Assembly: GCA_900759335.1 (NCBI GenBank)
Contig: CAAEUX010000036.1
Location: 1-64,000, forward strand
DNA from: an uncultured Collinsella sp.
GTDB taxonomy: Bacteria > Actinomycetota > Coriobacteriia > Coriobacteriales > Coriobacteriaceae
DNA length: 64,000 bases
Direction: 5' to 3'
Positions 33,246-41,327 of this stretch are shown here, in pieces. Position numbers and translations under genes: made by a program. The notes under the pieces were generated by a model. The model worked only from the letters and a program-made list of their open reading frames with translations, was not told where the DNA came from and did not search any database. How positions within the stretch are numbered: the stretch's first letter is position 1; every line of letters begins with the position of its first letter.

Positions 33246-33528
33246 GTCCGCTTTACGCTCACGCCTCGACCGAGGTTCGGATCCATGGGATGCCGGCGTA
33301 AAAGAAAAGCCCCCGTTGCCGGAGGCTTCAAGTTCAATTGGTGCGGCGTATAGGATTCCGCGCATCCGCTTCGCGGATCCGCGCCGGCTTCGCCCGCCTG
33401 CCGGCGTGCTCGCCCGCTCGCTACGGACGCTCCGCGTCCGCTTTACGCTCGCGCCTCGACCGAGGTTCGAATCCATGGGATGCCGGCGTAAAAGAAAAGC
33501 CTCCGTTGCCGGAGGCTTCAAGTTCAAT
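33246..33528. repeat. tRNA-tail repeat array behind tRNA-Arg copy 1
   Basis: Segments 33246-33357 and 33436-33547 are direct repeats at exactly 190-bp offset, with three differences that I can count. On the minus strand, after the complete tRNA comes its terminator (CCTCCG/CGGAGG stem plus TTTTCTTTT). Then comes a GC-rich insert (33358-33490), a 19-nt copy of the tRNA 3' end with CCA (33339-33357), a second copy of the terminator, and a truncated second insert. The insert holds several hairpins (ATCCGC/GCGGAT, CGCCGG/CCGGCG, GGACG/CGTCC) and an inverted T-loop sequence GGATTCGAACC. Confidence 0.85.
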
Positions 33529-33605
33529 TGGTGCGGCGTATAGGATTCGAACCTATGACGTTCTGATTCGTAGTCAGACCCTCTATCCAGCTGAGGTAAC
33601 GCCGC
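33529..33605 (-). tRNA. tRNA-Arg (ACG), copy 1
   Basis: On the minus strand, acceptor GCGGCGT/ACGCCGC, discriminator A and an encoded CCA. The anticodon loop is CTACGAA with anticodon ACG (read as ICG after deamination). T-arm ATAGG-TTCGAAT-CCTAT. Identical to the two other copies. Confidence 0.97.
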
Positions 33606-33702
33606 GACTTGTTGATTATTATGCACATGGACTGAATAATGGTCAAGCGTTTTTTCAAAAAAAGTTATCGAATTTGATTTTTACTCATTTGGAGCACTTG
33701 GC

Positions 33703-33953
33703 GCGATCCTCGACGTATCGCGATATAAGAAAAGCCCCCGTTGCCGGGAGCTTCAAGATCAATTGGTGCGGCATATAGGATTCCGCGCATCCGCTGCGCG
33801 AATCCGCGCCGGCTTCGCCCGCCTGCCGGCGTGCTCGCCCGCTCGCTGAAAACGCTCCGCGTTTTCTTGACGCTCGCGCCTCGACCGAGGTTCGAATCTC
33901 CGCAATGCTCCCATATAAGAAAAGCCCCCGTTGCCGGGAGCTTTAAAGTCAAT
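33703..33953. repeat. tRNA-tail repeat array behind tRNA-Arg copy 2
   Basis: Same layout as the first array, again with a 190-bp unit: terminator copies at 33724 and 33914. The 19-nt tRNA-tail copy (33764-33782) has one substitution. In the insert, the hairpin that reads GGACG/CGTCC in copy 1 reads AAAACG/CGTTTT here, so both arms changed together. A degenerate remnant of a further insert lies at 33703-33723. Confidence 0.85.
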
Positions 33954-34030
33954 TGGTGCGGCGTATAGGATTCGAACCTATGACGTTCTGATTCGTAGTC
34001 AGACCCTCTATCCAGCTGAGGTAACGCCGC
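33954..34030 (-). tRNA. tRNA-Arg (ACG), copy 2
   Basis: Identical in sequence to the copy at 33529-33605, with encoded CCA and its own terminator. Confidence 0.97.
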
Positions 34031-34104
34031 AACGCACGGATTATTATGCACGCGAGCCCCCGATGGGTCAAGCGACAATTTGAAAAAATTTTACGGAGTG
34101 GTGA

Positions 34105-34330
34105 TTAGGCTGTTCACACCCCGACCGAGGTTCGAATCCATGCATGGTTTCCAAAAAAGAAAAGCCCCCGTTGCCGGAGGCTTCAAGTTCGATTGGTGCG
34201 GCGTATAGGATTCCGCGCATCCGCTGCGCGGATCCGCGCCGGCTTCACGCTCGCGCCTCGACCGAGGTTCGAATCCATGCGGTGTTGCCATAAAAGAAAA
34301 GCCCCCGTTGCCGGAGGCTTCAAGTTCGAT
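34105..34330. repeat. tRNA-tail repeat array behind tRNA-Arg copy 3
   Basis: Shorter version with a 137-bp unit. The insert (34213-34290) keeps both ends but lacks about 53 bp covering the middle hairpins. The tRNA-tail copy lies at 34194-34212. A remnant of a second insert with CCGAGGTTCGAATCC lies at about 34109-34140. Confidence 0.83.
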
Positions 34331-34407
34331 TGGTGCGGCGTATAGGATTCGAACCTATGACGTTCTGATTCGTAGTCAGACCCTCTATCCAGCTGAGGTA
34401 ACGCCGC
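34331..34407 (-). tRNA. tRNA-Arg (ACG), copy 3
   Basis: Identical in sequence to the other two copies. Three identical genes for the ICG-reading arginine tRNA within 900 bp fit the heavy use of CGC codons in this GC-rich genome. Confidence 0.97.
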
Positions 34408-34481
34408 AGCGCAAGACATATAAAACCACTTTAGTTAGTTGGAGTCAAGCACAATCTCAAACTTTTTGAAGAATATGTTCC

Positions 34482-34859
34482 TTACACAGCTCCGCATGCG
34501 CCAGCGTCCCCCATGCGATCAATCGGTTTTTCAACCACATCGAACCCGGCACCGAGCTCCCTCAACAGCGAGCGCACCCGCTGGGCACAGTCATAATCGG
34601 CAAACGAGATACTCAACATGCGCGCCACCTGGTTAGAAGTCTCAACTCCATAGAACCGCTCAAGTGCCACAAGCCCCTCGTGTGTCACAAAGGTCTCGAC
34701 TACATGCGGCGACTCCTCAAAGCACCATTGGGTCAACGGACCCTCGCTCGTCTGCCGCACCACCAAACCACCCATACCGGATGGCTCACACGTAACTAGT
34801 AGGTGCTCCCCACCTTCATCGCTCTCAAACAAAACTACCCGCTCATCAAACAGCTCCAT
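34482..34859 (-). CDS. Small hypothetical protein, possibly SOS-regulated
   Basis: A 125-residue soluble protein starting MELFDERVVLFESDEGGEHL. ATG at 34859 is preceded by GAGGAAGGGG at about 5 nt, a convincing ribosome site. No domain is recognised; it is acidic with a Cys in the middle and CGA near the end. A LexA-type box lies 61 nt upstream of the start, so DNA-damage induction is possible. Confidence 0.65.
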   Translation of the reverse strand: MELFDERVVLFESDEGGEHLLVTCEPSGMGGLVVRQTSEGPLTQWCFEESPHVVETFVTHEGLVALERFYGVETSNQVARMLSISFADYDCAQRVRSLLRELGAGFDVVEKPIDRMGDAGACGAV

Positions 34860-34919
34860 CGCATCCCCTTCCTCTCGCTTCTATTTAACAAAAGCATAGC
34901 AGGTAAATGGCTGTATACA

Positions 34920-34931
34920 GAACGTTTGTTC
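34920..34931 (-). promoter_or_regulatory. Candidate LexA (SOS) box
   Basis: On the minus strand, GAACAAACGTTC matches the Gram-positive/actinobacterial LexA consensus GAAC-RNRY-GTTC. It lies 61-72 nt upstream of the 125-residue gene, near where a -35 would fall for a TATGCT -10 at about 34896. A CTGTATACAG palindrome touches it. Confidence 0.55.
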
Positions 34932-34976
34932 GTGTGTTTTCTATCGAGCTGTCCGCACGGCATGGTATAGCCGTAC

Positions 34977-35007
34977 ACAAAAAGGGCGCCCCTAAAAGGA
35001 GCGCCCT
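34977..35007 (-). terminator. Terminator of serS
   Basis: Minus-strand GGGCGCTCC-TTTT-AGGGGCGCCC followed by TTTTTGTG, 24 nt after the serS stop. Confidence 0.88.
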
Positions 35008-35030
35008 CGCAAATCGCCTATGCAGCTAGC

Positions 35031-36314
35031 TTACGCGACCGGCTCGATCTTCTCGAGGCCGCCCATGTAGGGACGCAGAACCTCGGGGATCGTGATGGTG
35101 CCGTCGGCGTTCTGGTAGTTCTCCAGAATGGCGGCCATGGTGCGGCCAGCCGGCAGGCCGGAACCGTTGAGGGTGTGCAGGTAGCGCGAGCCCTTGAAGT
35201 TCTCGGGGTCGCGATACTTGATGTTGGCGCGACGGGCCTGGAAATCGCCGCAGTTAGAGCAGGAGCTGATCTCTTTGTAGGCGTTGTAGCTCGGCAGCCA
35301 GACCTCGATGTCGTAGGTCTGACGGGCAGAGAAGCCCAGGTCGCCGGTGCACAGGCTAATCACGCGATACGGAAGGCCCAGCTGCTGAAGCAGGAACTCG
35401 GCCTCGGCGGTCATGCTCTCGAGCTCCTCGTCGGACTCCTCCGGCTTGGCAAACTTGACCATCTCGACCTTGTCGAACTCGTGCTGGCGGATGATACCGC
35501 GGGTGTCGCGACCAGCGGAGCCGGCCTCCTCGCGGAAGCAGGGGGTGAAGGCGGTGTAGCGGCGCGGCAGGGTATCAGCATCGAGAACCTCGCCGGCGTG
35601 CAGGTTGGTAAGCACGACCTCGGCGGTGGGGATCAGGAAGTTGTCGCCCGAGACGTGATAGGCGTCGTCCTCGAACTTGGGCAGCTGACCCGTGCCAAAC
35701 ATGGTCTGACGCTTGACGACGATGGGCGGCCACCACTCCTTAAAGCCACGGCTGGTGTGCGTGTCAAGGAAGAAGTTGATGAGGGCGCGCTCAAGACGGG
35801 CGCCGGCGCCACCGAGAACGGTAAAGCGGCTGCCGGAGAGCTTGTTGCCGCGCTCGAAATCGAGGATGTCGAGGTCGGTGCCCAGGTCCCAGTGCGGCTT
35901 AAAGTCGAAGTCGAACTCGCGCGGGGTGCCCCAACGACGGCGCTCGATGTTCTCGTCCTCGTCCTTGCCGTACGGCGTGGCCTCGCAAGGGATGTTGGGA
36001 AGGTGAGCCATAAAGTCGTACTGCTCCTGCTCGAGAGCGGTGCGGCGCTCGGCCAGACCGTCAATCTTCTCGTTGACGGCGCGCACGGCCTCCTTGGCGG
36101 CCTCGGCCTCGTCCTTCTTGCCCTCCTTCATCAGGGCGCCGATCTTCTTGGACTCGGCATTACGCGTGGCCTGGAGCTCCTCGACCTCGGTGATGACGGC
36201 ACGGCGCTCGTCGTCGAGCTCGAAGAACTTCTCTCGATCCCAAGACGTCTGGCGGTTGGCCATGGCGGTATCGATGGCATCGGGGTTCTCGCGAACAAAC
36301 TTGATATCAAGCAT
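35031..36314 (-). CDS. serS: Seryl-tRNA synthetase
   Basis: A 427-residue class II synthetase. The N-terminal about 110 residues form the long antiparallel coiled coil that holds the tRNA-Ser variable arm. Motif 2 is [20 protein letters not shown] with the following [11 protein letters not shown]. Motif 3 is [23 protein letters not shown] at 36314 ([10 protein letters not shown]) has GGAGG at 5 nt; the extension to 36341 is unlikely. No T-box leader is visible. Confidence 0.97.
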   Translation of the reverse strand: MLDIKFVRENPDAIDTAMANRQTSWDREKFFELDDERRAVITEVEELQATRNAESKKIGALMKEGKKDEAEAAKEAVRAVNEKIDGLAERRTALEQEQYDFMAHLPNIPCEATPYGKDEDENIERRRWGTPREFDFDFKPHWDLGTDLDILDFERGNKLSGSRFTVLGGAGARLERALINFFLDTHTSRGFKEWWPPIVVKRQTMFGTGQLPKFEDDAYHVSGDNFLIPTAEVVLTNLHAGEVLDADTLPRRYTAFTPCFREEAGSAGRDTRGIIRQHEFDKVEMVKFAKPEESDEELESMTAEAEFLLQQLGLPYRVISLCTGDLGFSARQTYDIEVWLPSYNAYKEISSCSNCGDFQARRANIKYRDPENFKGSRYLHTLNGSGLPAGRTMAAILENYQNADGTITIPEVLRPYMGGLEKIEPVA

Positions 36315-36425
36315 TAGATCCTCCGGCGATATACATTCCATTTAGGTTGCAACCTTGTACATGTATGGGCAAGTATATACTTATGAGCGTTTACGACCCA
36401 ACCCAACTACGCAAGAAGGCACCCA

Positions 36426-36599
36426 ATGGACGCAGTTTTTTCCTTTTTGTTTGGCACCCGCACCGGTTTTGCCATCCTTTTCGCCGGCGGCATCCTACTG
36501 TTTGCGATTCTTGCCTTTGTAATGGAGAAGCGCACCCATAAGATGTATGTCGACCGCGGCCCCAAGGACGAGGACGATCAAGACAGCTTCTGGGACTAA
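36426..36599 (+). CDS. 57-residue single-pass membrane protein
   Basis: A small plus-strand gene in the gap between serS and proC. It has AAGAAGG 6 nt before ATG. A transmembrane helix (about residues 14-33, FAILFAGGILLFAILAFVME) is followed by KRTHK, then an acidic tail ending KDEDDQDSFWD. The basic residues just after the helix favour an inside C-terminus. It ends 54 nt before a strong terminator. It resembles small membrane peptides that modulate larger complexes, but no partner is identifiable. Confidence 0.7.
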   Translation: MDAVFSFLFGTRTGFAILFAGGILLFAILAFVMEKRTHKMYVDRGPKDEDDQDSFWD

Positions 36600-36753
36600 C
36601 CTGCCAAAAAGGGACTGGTTTATTTTGGTCGGTTTTATCTGGGCAAACGCAAGCGCCTCGCAACTGGAATTGAGCCAGTTGCGAGGCGCTTTTTGCTATA
36701 GAGATAAAACCGCAGGAAAACCTGCCAAAATAAACCTGTCCCTAAATGGCAGG
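36600..36753. repeat. Long nested palindrome between converging genes
   Basis: CCTGCC at 36600 pairs with GGCAGG ending at 36753. GGGACTGGTTTATTTTGG pairs with CCAAAATAAACCTGTCCC. CGGTTTTATCT pairs with AGATAAAACCG. The innermost part is the perfect terminator at 36653-36694. The whole about 154-nt element fills the space between the small membrane protein gene and proC, whose stop is 3 nt away. Confidence 0.85.
36653..36694 (+). terminator. Terminator of the small membrane protein gene
   Basis: GCGCCTCGCAACTGG-AATTGAG-CCAGTTGCGAGGCGC followed by TTTTTGC: a perfect 15-bp stem. Confidence 0.9.
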
Positions 36754-36755
36754 TT

Positions 36756-37526
36756 TTACTGGAGGGTGGCGTCGATGGCCTTGACCAGGGCGCTGCGCAT
36801 GCCGGCGTCCTCGAGCGCGACGACGCCCTTGATGGTGGCACCACCGGGCGAGCACACGGCATCCTTCATCGCTGCGGGATGCTGACCGGTTGCAAGCTGC
36901 AGCTTTGCCGTACCCAGCACCATCTGGCTCACAATGCGATAGGCATCGGCGCGCGGGATACCGTGCTTGACGGCCGCGTCGCCCAGGGCCTCGATCGCCA
37001 TGGCAACAAATGCCGGTGCGCAACCGCCCACGGTACCGCCCACAAACAGCAGACTCGAATCGAGCTCGACCACCGTGCCAAGCTTTCCGAGCAGACCGAG
37101 CACCGTGGCACGCTGCTCATCGCTAAGCGTGGAAGCCTTCTCGCAAGCGATAACGCCCTCGCCCACCGAAACCGGCGTGTTGGGCACCGTCGAGATATGA
37201 GCGACACCTGGCAGGACCTGTTCCCACTTGGCACTATCCCAGGTCCAGGCAACCGAAAGGACGACCTTGTCGGCAAGCGCATCCTTGAGCGGGGCGAATA
37301 CCTTCTCGATCATGTACGGTTTGACCGCAGCGACCACGATATCGGATGCGGCGACAACCTCGGCGGCATCGTGGCAGGCAGCCATGCCCCGTGCCTCGCA
37401 ACGCTCAACCAGAGCATCGTAGCGGCCTGCGCAGGCGCACATGTCGCCCGCGGCCACGCCGGCGGCAATCCAGCCATCGGCCATAGCGCTCGCCATGTTG
37501 CCAAAACCGACAAATCCAATCTTCAT
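36756..37526 (-). CDS. proC: Pyrroline-5-carboxylate reductase
   Basis: The last enzyme of proline synthesis. The NAD(P)-binding fold starts GFVGFGNMASAMADGW. The family signature near the C-terminus is visible as KDAVCSPGGATIKGVVALED, with FVAMAIEALGDAAVKHG before it. ATG at 37526 (MKIGFVGF) is preceded by AAAGGA at about 10 nt. Length is 256 residues, slightly shorter than E. coli ProC (269). Confidence 0.94.
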   Translation of the reverse strand: MKIGFVGFGNMASAMADGWIAAGVAAGDMCACAGRYDALVERCEARGMAACHDAAEVVAASDIVVAAVKPYMIEKVFAPLKDALADKVVLSVAWTWDSAKWEQVLPGVAHISTVPNTPVSVGEGVIACEKASTLSDEQRATVLGLLGKLGTVVELDSSLLFVGGTVGGCAPAFVAMAIEALGDAAVKHGIPRADAYRIVSQMVLGTAKLQLATGQHPAAMKDAVCSPGGATIKGVVALEDAGMRSALVKAIDATLQ

Positions 37527-37599
37527 ATCACACAGTCCTTTCAGACACATTCCTCAAAACGAAAGTCATTGTCCCACGCCATTGTTTCGCATTGCCGAC

Positions 37600-38070
37600 C
37601 TACTTGTGATACGGCTCGCCACGGCTAATCTTGCAGGCGCGGTAGATCTGCTCCAGCAGCACCACGCGCGCCAGGTTGTGCGGCAAGGTAATGCGTCCAA
37701 AGCTGAGCATCTCGTCGGCGCGGGCGCGCACGGCATCGCTCACGCCATCCGATCCGCCGATTACAAAAGCGATGTCGCTGTTGCCTCGCAGCATGAGGTC
37801 ATCGAGACGGGTCGAGAGCTCCTCGCTCGAACGCTCCTTGCCCTCGATAGCCAGCAGAATCACATGTGCCCGCGGTGGCAGGGCAGCAAGAATCGCCGCG
37901 CCTTCTTTGTCGCGCGCGGCATCCACGCCGCCCGCTTTGGCCGGATCGATATCGGCAACCTCGCGCATATCTACCTTGGCATAGGCGCCTAGGCGTTTGG
38001 TGTATTCGGCGCACGCGTCCTTCCAAAAGCGCTCTTTAAGCTTGCCAACGCAAACAACGGTATATTTCAC
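37600..38070 (-). CDS. rlmH: 23S rRNA pseudouridine-1915 N3-methyltransferase
   Basis: A SPOUT-family methyltransferase of 156 residues. The SAM-binding knot is seen in AFVIGGSDGVSDAVRARAD, followed by ARVVLLEQIYRACKISRGEPYHK; the invariant C-terminal YHK is diagnostic. Starts MKYTVVCVGKLKERF. Confidence 0.96.
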   Translation of the reverse strand: MKYTVVCVGKLKERFWKDACAEYTKRLGAYAKVDMREVADIDPAKAGGVDAARDKEGAAILAALPPRAHVILLAIEGKERSSEELSTRLDDLMLRGNSDIAFVIGGSDGVSDAVRARADEMLSFGRITLPHNLARVVLLEQIYRACKISRGEPYHK

Positions 38071-38076
38071 GCGCGT

Positions 38077-39016
38077 TTACCCCTTCGACTCGTTCTGAAC
38101 TTTGCCGGCGGTCAACATCTGCTCGAACATCGAGGCCGACTGTGAGAAATCGCTCGGCAGCACGACCGTCGAGGTTTTGCCCGTGCGAGCGAACTCCGTC
38201 ATCATCTCGGACCACTGCGTAAACATGAACAGCTGGTTGGCCTCATCGTTGCCGACGCCCGTCTCCTGGATAATCTCGAGCGAGTCCTTGATGCCCAGAG
38301 CGATGGCTTTGCGCTGGTTGGCGATACCCTCGCCCGCCTTTTCCATTGCCTCAGCCTCGGCGGTCGCCTCGGTAACGCGCTTGATGCGATCGGCCTCGGC
38401 GAGCTCCTGCGCAGCGGCCCGCTTTCGCTGGGCGGCGTTGATGTCGTTCATGGAGTTCTCGACCTCGGTCGGCAGCGCGATCTTGGTGATAAGTGTCGAC
38501 ACGAGGGTGAAGCCGTAGGCGGCCATCTGCTCGGACACGGTGGCGTTGACGTCCTTGGCGATATCGTCTTTTTTGGCAAAGACCTCATCGAGCGTGTAGA
38601 CGGGGATGGAAGAGCGCAGGGCATCGGTGATGAAGTCACGCATTTGGTCGACGGGCTTCCTGCAGCATGTAGTAGCTCTTGTAGATGCCCGAATCTGCCG
38701 GGCCGGCGCCCATGTCATAGCTCACGTGGTACTGAGCAGAGACCTCAAGGCCGATAGTCACGTTGTCTTGGGTCTTAACGTCGATGCCAAAACCGTTTTT
38801 CATGGTGCGCAGACTCACCGTGGCGGCTTTGCGGTCGATCACGGGCACCTTCATGTGGAAGCCCGCGTTGACGATGCGGTTGAACTTGCCCAGACGCTCG
38901 ATGATCACAGCATGCTGCTGTTCAACGACATAGCAGGCGTTGGGGAGCAGTAGCAACAAAATGATGATGGGGAGTAGAAGGCTCGTAAGGGTAGCGATGA
39001 TACCGGACAACAGCAT
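38077..39016 (-). pseudogene. SPFH/stomatin-like membrane protein with a frameshift
   Basis: The N-terminal part (39016 to about 38660) has a membrane helix (LLLPIIILLLLLPNACYVV) and the band-7 start VVEQQHAVIIERLGKFNRIV. The C-terminal part (about 38660 to 38077) continues with PVDQMRDFITDALRSSIPVY, a coiled coil rich in Ala and Glu, and a low-complexity tail. They join out of frame at YYMLQ. One extra C among the Cs at 38659-38660 (plus strand) explains it, because removing it gives YYMLQKPVDQMRD. This is either a real disruption, a phase-variable site or a sequencing error. The protein organises membrane microdomains in other bacteria. Confidence 0.85.
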
Positions 39017-39091
39017 GGTTTCTCCTCTGATAGGTACGCGTTGGGACTAGGATACCCGCACGAAGCAGCTGTGTGACACCAACAGGAGGCC

Positions 39092-39322
39092 CATAACAAA
39101 AAAGCCCCCATTGCTGGGAGCTCTTTCAATCAATGGTGCGGGCGAAAGGACGTCCGCGTATCCGCTTCGCGGATCCGCACCGGCTTCGGCCGCCTGCCGG
39201 CGTCCTCGCCAGCTCGCTAAAAACGCTCCGCGTTTTCTTGACGCTCGCTCCTTCGCAGGTTCAAGCCCCTGCGATGGGCCCATAACAAAAAAGCCCCCAT
39301 TGCTGGGAGCTCTTTCATTTAA
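39092..39322. repeat. tRNA-tail repeat array behind tRNA-Leu
   Basis: Same plan as the arrays behind tRNA-Arg. Terminators at 39092-39130 and 39281-39320 are direct repeats at 189-bp offset. Between them lies an 18-nt copy of the tRNA-Leu 3' end with CCA (39134-39151) and a GC-rich insert (39152-39280). The insert middle matches the tRNA-Arg inserts closely, including the AAAACG/CGTTTT hairpin. The ends are tRNA-specific: the inverted T-loop reads GGGCTTGAACC, matching Leu, not Arg. Confidence 0.85.
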
Positions 39323-39409
39323 TGGTGCGGGCGAAAGGACTTGAACCTTCATGGGGTTGCCCCCATACGGACCTGAACCGTACGCGTCTGCCAATTCCGC
39401 CACGCCCGC
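39323..39409 (-). tRNA. tRNA-Leu (CAG anticodon)
   Basis: On the minus strand, acceptor GCGGGCG/CGCCCGC, discriminator A and encoded CCA. The anticodon loop is TTCAGGT (anticodon CAG). A long variable arm ATGGGGGCAACCCCAT is present, and the T-loop is GGTTCAAGTCC. Confidence 0.97.
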
Positions 39410-39452
39410 GTGCAGGAATTAGAATAACGGAGCGCCACCGCGAACGCAAGAA

Positions 39453-40370
39453 CTATTTTTGAAAAAGTTTGCGAGCATTTTCCCAGGCGGCCTGCGCAAT
39501 CGGTTCAGGATCCTCACCGGTACGATCGACACGGTCATTGACTAGCGTGTTTGCCGTGATGGAAATCATTGCCGGCTCGCACTCAAGACCGCGAATCGGC
39601 TCCGGCGCCATATACGGGCAATCCGTCTCGAACAAAATGCGATCGAGCGGGGTTGCCGCAAATGCCTCGCGCACGTCGTCGTTGCGCTTAAAGGTGGCCG
39701 CGCCGCCATAGGCGATATAGCAGCCCAAACCCACAAAGCGCTCCATTGTGGCGCGATCTTCGCCAAAGCAGTGCAGCACGCAACCGGCCTGAGGCACGCC
39801 CACCTCGCGCAGCACGTTGTACGCATCCACGTGCGAGGTGCGCTCCCCATCCGAGTCCTCGTGCCGCAGGTGCAGCTCCACCGGCACATTGCGGCGCACG
39901 GCAACTTCGAGTTGGCGCGCCATACAGTCGATCTGCACGCTGTGGGGCGCCGGCGCAATATCGTCGTCGTAATCCATGTGGTAGTCCAGACCGATCTCGC
40001 CGATACCAGCGCACAAAGGGTCATCGAGCGCAGCAACAACCTGCGCGTGAATGTCGTCGGTATAATCCGGCGCGCCATAGGGGTGAACGCCAGCGAGATA
40101 CTTGATCTGCGGAATATCCCGCATCGGCAGAATTTCGCGCACGAGCCAGTCACTATAGTCCGTCACGCTGCGCTTGTCGGCGATGGGGTCGAGCATCGTC
40201 ACCAACAGGTCGACGCCCGCGGCTTTGGCGCGCACGAGCGTCTCGGGCACTTCTTTGCCCCAAAACGAAAGCAGATGCGCATGAGTATCGGCAAGCGGTG
40301 CCAAGGGCACGGGGCAGGCAACCGTCTTCTTTTTCTTGGTAAACGTCACGCGTTCGGCATTAGGCGTCAT
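39453..40370 (-). CDS. TatD-family metal-dependent hydrolase
   Basis: A 305-residue TIM-barrel nuclease-like hydrolase. Metal ligands are seen in LADTHAHLLSFWG, GVHPYGAPD, GIGEIGLDYH, ELHLRHEDS, LHCFGED and LFETDCPYMAPEP, the complete TatD set. Its start overlaps the end of ksgA by 11 nt, so the two are translationally coupled. Family members act as 3'-5' exonucleases or D-aminoacyl hydrolases; the role here is not resolved. Confidence 0.9.
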   Translation of the reverse strand: MTPNAERVTFTKKKKTVACPVPLAPLADTHAHLLSFWGKEVPETLVRAKAAGVDLLVTMLDPIADKRSVTDYSDWLVREILPMRDIPQIKYLAGVHPYGAPDYTDDIHAQVVAALDDPLCAGIGEIGLDYHMDYDDDIAPAPHSVQIDCMARQLEVAVRRNVPVELHLRHEDSDGERTSHVDAYNVLREVGVPQAGCVLHCFGEDRATMERFVGLGCYIAYGGAATFKRNDDVREAFAATPLDRILFETDCPYMAPEPIRGLECEPAMISITANTLVNDRVDRTGEDPEPIAQAAWENARKLFQK

Positions 40371-41220
40371 GGATTAGCTCCTGGGCCAGGCAGACAAAGT
40401 CGGCAACATCGAGCGTCTCGGCGCGCGTGGTGGGTGCGATACCGCAAGTCTCAAAGGCGGCATCGAGCACGTCCTTGGCAAAACCGTTAGCGCTCATGGA
40501 ATTGCGAATGGTCTTGCGACGCTGAGCAAATGCAGCATCAATCACGCGGGTCACAAACTCGCGATCGAGTCCTTCGGGCACCACGCCGTCAACACGGTCG
40601 ATACGCACGACGGCCGAGTCCACGTGCGGCGCCGGCATAAAGCAACGCGGCGGCACCTCAAAGCGACCCGTAACCTGCACATACAGGCCGAGCTTTGCCG
40701 TATAGCCGCCATAGGTCTTGTTGCCGGGCACTGCGGCAATGCGATCGGCAACCTCCTTTTGAACCATGACGACGGCGCGCTTGAGCGCGGGCATCGTCTG
40801 GAAGAACTGCAGGATGATTGTCGCCGCCACGTTATAGGGCAGGTTCGCGACAAATACCGTCGGCTCACCGCCCGCAGCCTGCTCAATCTGCTCCGGCGTT
40901 ACCCTGAGCGCATCGCCCATGATAAAGCGGAAGTTGGCGTAGTCAGCGGCGTGGGCATCGAGCACCGGCTCGAGCTCGGAATCGGCCTCGATCGACGTGA
41001 CACACGCCGCCTCCTGCAGCAGCGCAAGCGTGAGCGTACCAACGCCCGGACCGACCTCGAGCACGCGCTCATCGCCCGCAAGCTCGGAAAGCTCGCAGAT
41101 GCGCTCAATTACATGGTTGTCGATCAGGAAGTTCTGGCCCAGGCGATGCTTGGTCGCAAGGCCAAACTCCTCCAGCAGCTCCCTTGTTGCCGTGGGGCTT
41201 GCCAAAGGCGAAGTTGTCAT
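40360..41220 (-). CDS. rsmA: 16S rRNA dimethyladenosine transferase KsgA/RsmA
   Basis: A 286-residue SAM-dependent methyltransferase that dimethylates two adenosines in helix 45 of 16S rRNA. Motifs: KHRLGQNFLIDNHVIERI (cofactor pocket), VLEVGPGVGTLTLALLQEA, and the catalytic VFVANLPYNVAATIILQF. Loss of this enzyme confers kasugamycin resistance in other bacteria. First gene of an operon with tatD. Confidence 0.96.
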   Translation of the reverse strand: MTTSPLASPTATRELLEEFGLATKHRLGQNFLIDNHVIERICELSELAGDERVLEVGPGVGTLTLALLQEAACVTSIEADSELEPVLDAHAADYANFRFIMGDALRVTPEQIEQAAGGEPTVFVANLPYNVAATIILQFFQTMPALKRAVVMVQKEVADRIAAVPGNKTYGGYTAKLGLYVQVTGRFEVPPRCFMPAPHVDSAVVRIDRVDGVVPEGLDREFVTRVIDAAFAQRRKTIRNSMSANGFAKDVLDAAFETCGIAPTTRAETLDVADFVCLAQELIHDA

Positions 41221-41251
41221 AGTTGCCTCCTTAGCATGGTGGCGGCGTCTT

Positions 41252-41289
41252 GAAACAAAAGGGCATGGACCGTTGCGGCCATGCCCTTA
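41252..41289 (-). terminator. Terminator of metG
   Basis: Minus-strand AAGGGCATGG-CCGCAACGGT-CCATGCCCTT followed by TTGTTTC, 38 nt after the metG stop. Confidence 0.85.
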
Positions 41290-41327
41290 CATCTAAACAG
41301 CAAATTGCCGATATGGCGCGCGGCGGC

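Noticed and set aside
33265..34419. Several open frames of 60-220 residues running through the tRNA-Arg region on both strands
   Set aside because: They read through complete tRNA genes and terminators, and their similarity to one another comes from the repeated DNA. No ribosome site or domain supports them as proteins.
34860..34920. CTGTATACAG palindrome as an independent operator
   Set aside because: Ten-base palindromes are expected by chance in 64 kb; it is mentioned only because it abuts the LexA-like box.
36315..36425. T-box leader for serS
   Set aside because: The gap is too short and no T-box sequence or specifier hairpin is visible; only short palindromes (AGGTTGCAACCT) are present.
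39047..39403. A 118-residue frame across tRNA-Leu and its repeat
   Set aside because: It overlaps the tRNA and its direct repeats; same explanation as the tRNA-Arg frames.
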